From an uncultured Clostridia bacterium (GTDB lineage Bacteria; Bacillota; Clostridia; Oscillospirales; Acutalibacteraceae), in NCBI GenBank assembly GCA_947626485.1, contig CANQSG010000078.1:1-9216 (forward strand): a DNA stretch of 9,216 nt. The letters are read 5' to 3'. Shown piece by piece: positions 6,145 to 9,216 of this stretch; the first letter of the stretch is position 1; each line of letters begins with the position of its first letter. Under the pieces are notes generated by a model. The model was not told the origin of the DNA and ran no database searches. It worked only from the letters and a program-made list of their open reading frames with translations. A program made the position numbers and the translations under genes.

Positions 6145-7017
6145 TCAAAGCCCGGTCAAATCAAAATCCGGGACGAATCGAACGTCGGCGCTGCTTCGTT
6201 CCTGCAAATAAACGTTTTGCGCGCCGCTGTCGAGTAAATGCGCCGTGACCTTTTCATATTCCCGTTTTGTGATCTTGCGGTTGATCTCCGGATATTGCGC
6301 GGCTTTGCCGGACGGAACGTATTGCGCCATCAGGCTGAAGATCGCCTGCGGCGCATGCTCGTGCACCCAGTCGAAAACCGCGATGGCCTCGTTGGTTGCC
6401 TGCGGCAGCAGCAAATGCCGGACGATCACGCCCCGCTGCAACAGCCCGTTCTCGTCGAACATCGGTTCGCCGGTCAGGCGGCAGGCGGTCTCGATCGCCG
6501 CCGCGGCATATCGAAAATAGTCCCCCGCGCCCGAATAGCGCGCCGATTTTTCCGGGGAAATATATTTCAGATCAAACAGGTAGACGTCAAACAGATCGCG
6601 CTCGATCTGCGCGGGCAAATCGTAGCCGCCGGTATTGTATACAATCGGCAGGCGCGGGCGGTAAATTTCGAGCGCTTCGGCGATCGGGCGGATAAAATGC
6701 GTCGGCGAAACGAGGTTGATATTGTGCGCCCCCTGCGCCTCGAGTTCGGCGAAAAGCTCGGCCAGTCGCGCCGGCGGGACGGGCTTGCCGAAGCCGCCGT
6801 GGCTGATGGGCTCGTTTTGGCAAAAGACGCAGCGCAGCGGGCAGCCGCTGAAAAAGACGGCGCCGGAGCCGCGCGTGCCGCTGATGCAGGGCTCCTCCCA
6901 CCGGTGCAGTCCGACGCGGGCGACGCGCGGGGTCAGCGGCATTTTGCAGGCGCCGCCCCGGTTTTCGGTCTCGGTGCGCAGCGCGTTACACTGTCTCGGA
7001 CAATCGTTGCATCTCAT
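6145..7017 (-). CDS. Radical SAM protein of the PflA/PflX-like (COG1313) type
   Basis: A 290-residue iron-sulphur enzyme. The radical SAM cluster motif is SGCPLRCVFCQN, with C59, C63 and C66 as CxxxCxxC. The N-terminus has a further cysteine set, C3, C6, C10 and C24 (CNDCPRQC...GGAC), which is typical of the PflX-like relatives of pyruvate-formate-lyase activating enzyme and may bind another metal or cluster. Further family marks are HNINLVSPTHF, IVYNTGGYD, DVYLFDLKY and SLMAQYVPS. Known members cleave S-adenosylmethionine to make a 5'-deoxyadenosyl radical; the target here is unknown, and no formate-lyase-like partner is seen in the window. The ATG at 7015-7017 is kept because the next Met (26) would lose the N-terminal cysteines. 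It overlaps the exonuclease gene by 32 nt and has no good ribosome site, pointing to translational coupling. Confidence 0.9.
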   Translation of the reverse strand: MRCNDCPRQCNALRTETENRGGACKMPLTPRVARVGLHRWEEPCISGTRGSGAVFFSGCPLRCVFCQNEPISHGGFGKPVPPARLAELFAELEAQGAHNINLVSPTHFIRPIAEALEIYRPRLPIVYNTGGYDLPAQIERDLFDVYLFDLKYISPEKSARYSGAGDYFRYAAAAIETACRLTGEPMFDENGLLQRGVIVRHLLLPQATNEAIAVFDWVHEHAPQAIFSLMAQYVPSGKAAQYPEINRKITKREYEKVTAHLLDSGAQNVYLQERSSADVRFVPDFDLTGL

Positions 7018-7899
7018 CGGGTACGGCCTGCGCTTTCTCCGCCGCCTCCTCGAGCGGCGGGACGATGCGTTTCTGGATAATCAAATCGTCGTAGGTGCGT
7101 TTGAGCATGACCTTTCCCCGGAAGCGGTTGCCGCAGTCCGGGCAGCGGAAGTTCGCAAAGAGCCAGCGACCCTTCGCGTGCCACTTGGTGACCCGCTTGG
7201 CAAAGGCGCCGCAGGCCTCGCAGGCGAAGCGCAGCTCTTCCCCGCGGCTTCCGACTTCTGCCGCCGATTTGAGATAGTGCGGCTTGAAGGTCAGGCGTTC
7301 GAAAAAATCGGGCGCGTCGGTGTCGAGCACGCGGGCGGCGAGGGCGTCGGCGTCAAAGGTCTGACGCAGCAGCGCCGCGCAGACGGCGCAGTCGTCGGGC
7401 GCCGAATGCAGTTGAAACGGCTCGGTTGAAATGGAGAAAAGCTCCGCCGCGTGTGCGAGCGAGATCTGCCCCGCAAGGCTGACGCCCCGTTTTGTCAGCG
7501 CCGCCATCACAAAGCTCTGTAAATCGATGTAATTGCCGATCGGAAAAGGCGCGCCGTCGGGCTGAAAATTGCGGATATTTTCCGTGACGGCGTAGAGGTC
7601 GGAATTGCTCCAGGTCATCGTGATCGTGTCGTCGCCGACCCGCGCCCAGTCGCGATATCGCGCGACCGCCTCGCCGAAGGGCACGCCGGCGAGCATTCGC
7701 TCGTTCGTGATGCCGGTCAGCTCTGTGAACGACCTGCGCAGCCGTTTCGTCAGCGCGGAGCGGACGACGACGTCGAAAACGTCGATCACCTCAAGACGCT
7801 CGTCGAGCATGACGGCGCCGATCTGCGTGATCTCGTTGAGAAACCGCTTGTGCGGGACGGAATAGGCGTTGTTCCATTCAAAATCGAGCAGGATATATC

Positions 7900-7903
<4 letters not shown>
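6986..7903 (-). CDS. DEDDh 3'-5' exonuclease with C-terminal zinc ribbon
   Basis: A 305-residue protein of two parts. Residues 1-180 are an RNase-T/ERI1-like exonuclease: D7 and E9 in LLDFEWN, an ITQIGAV strand (25-31), D102 in WSNSDLYAV, and H166 with D171 in HSAPDD, the full DEDDh set that binds two metal ions for removing nucleotides from 3' ends. The SFTELTGIT stretch (58-66) is also family-typical. Residues 225-260 form a Cys4 zinc ribbon (C228, C231, C254, C257) of the kind that binds nucleic acid or protein, followed by a charged tail. Whether the substrate is RNA or DNA cannot be read from the sequence. The ATG overlaps the typA stop (ATGA, 7903-7900), and the tail overlaps the radical SAM gene, so the three genes are almost certainly co-transcribed. 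Confidence 0.88.

Positions 7904-9216
<1,313 letters not shown>

Noticed and set aside
6238..7080. Plus-strand open frame of 280 codons opposite the radical SAM gene
   Set aside because: Antisense shadow of a gene with clear cysteine motifs; Arg/Ala-rich translation without recognisable domains.

Overview
The window reads as chromosomal DNA of a GC-rich, endospore-forming low-GC-phylum (Firmicutes) anaerobe, most like the Clostridia of the Oscillospiraceae/Ruminococcaceae type. The reasons are a sporulation gene (yunB), NAD-dependent ligase ligA, a clostridial-style cytidylate-kinase-like protein, strong AGGAGG-type ribosome sites, and a perfect sigma-A-type promoter in otherwise GC-rich sequence. 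Genus cannot be told from this.

Layout. Left edge to 1110 (+): the 3' part of a gene that joins a sialidase-like (Asp-box, BNR) domain to a C-terminal AraC-type DNA-binding domain; this is the most unusual architecture in the window. It ends at an intrinsic terminator (1132-1174). A promoter at 1207-1235 then starts a rightward unit: a roughly 140-nt potentially structured leader, a cytidylate-kinase-like P-loop protein (1383-2003), yunB (2070-2777) and ligA (2789-4783). The yunB ribosome site lies inside a 9-bp hairpin, and ligA follows yunB by only 11 nt.

The right half is transcribed leftward and converges on ligA at a hairpin terminator (4808-4852). In transcription order: typA/bipA (enters from the right edge, 5' part missing), a DEDDh 3'-5' exonuclease with an added zinc ribbon (4-nt overlap with typA), a radical SAM protein of the PflA/PflX type (32-nt overlap with the exonuclease), and after a 169-nt gap a XerC/XerD-type tyrosine recombinase. 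That gap holds a possible recombinase promoter and a perfect 34-bp palindrome (two 15-bp arms around 4 nt), a candidate operator or recombination site.

Working together: typA, exonuclease and radical SAM gene are tightly packed and probably translationally coupled, suggesting co-expression of ribosome assembly and nucleic-acid processing functions. The kinase-like gene, yunB and ligA look like one transcript mixing housekeeping and sporulation roles. No tRNA, rRNA, CRISPR array, insertion sequence or prophage module was seen. Intergenic gaps are all shorter than 300 nt. Most of the window is ordinary core genome; the items most worth following are the sialidase-AraC fusion, the palindrome beside the recombinase, and the two RNA leader structures.
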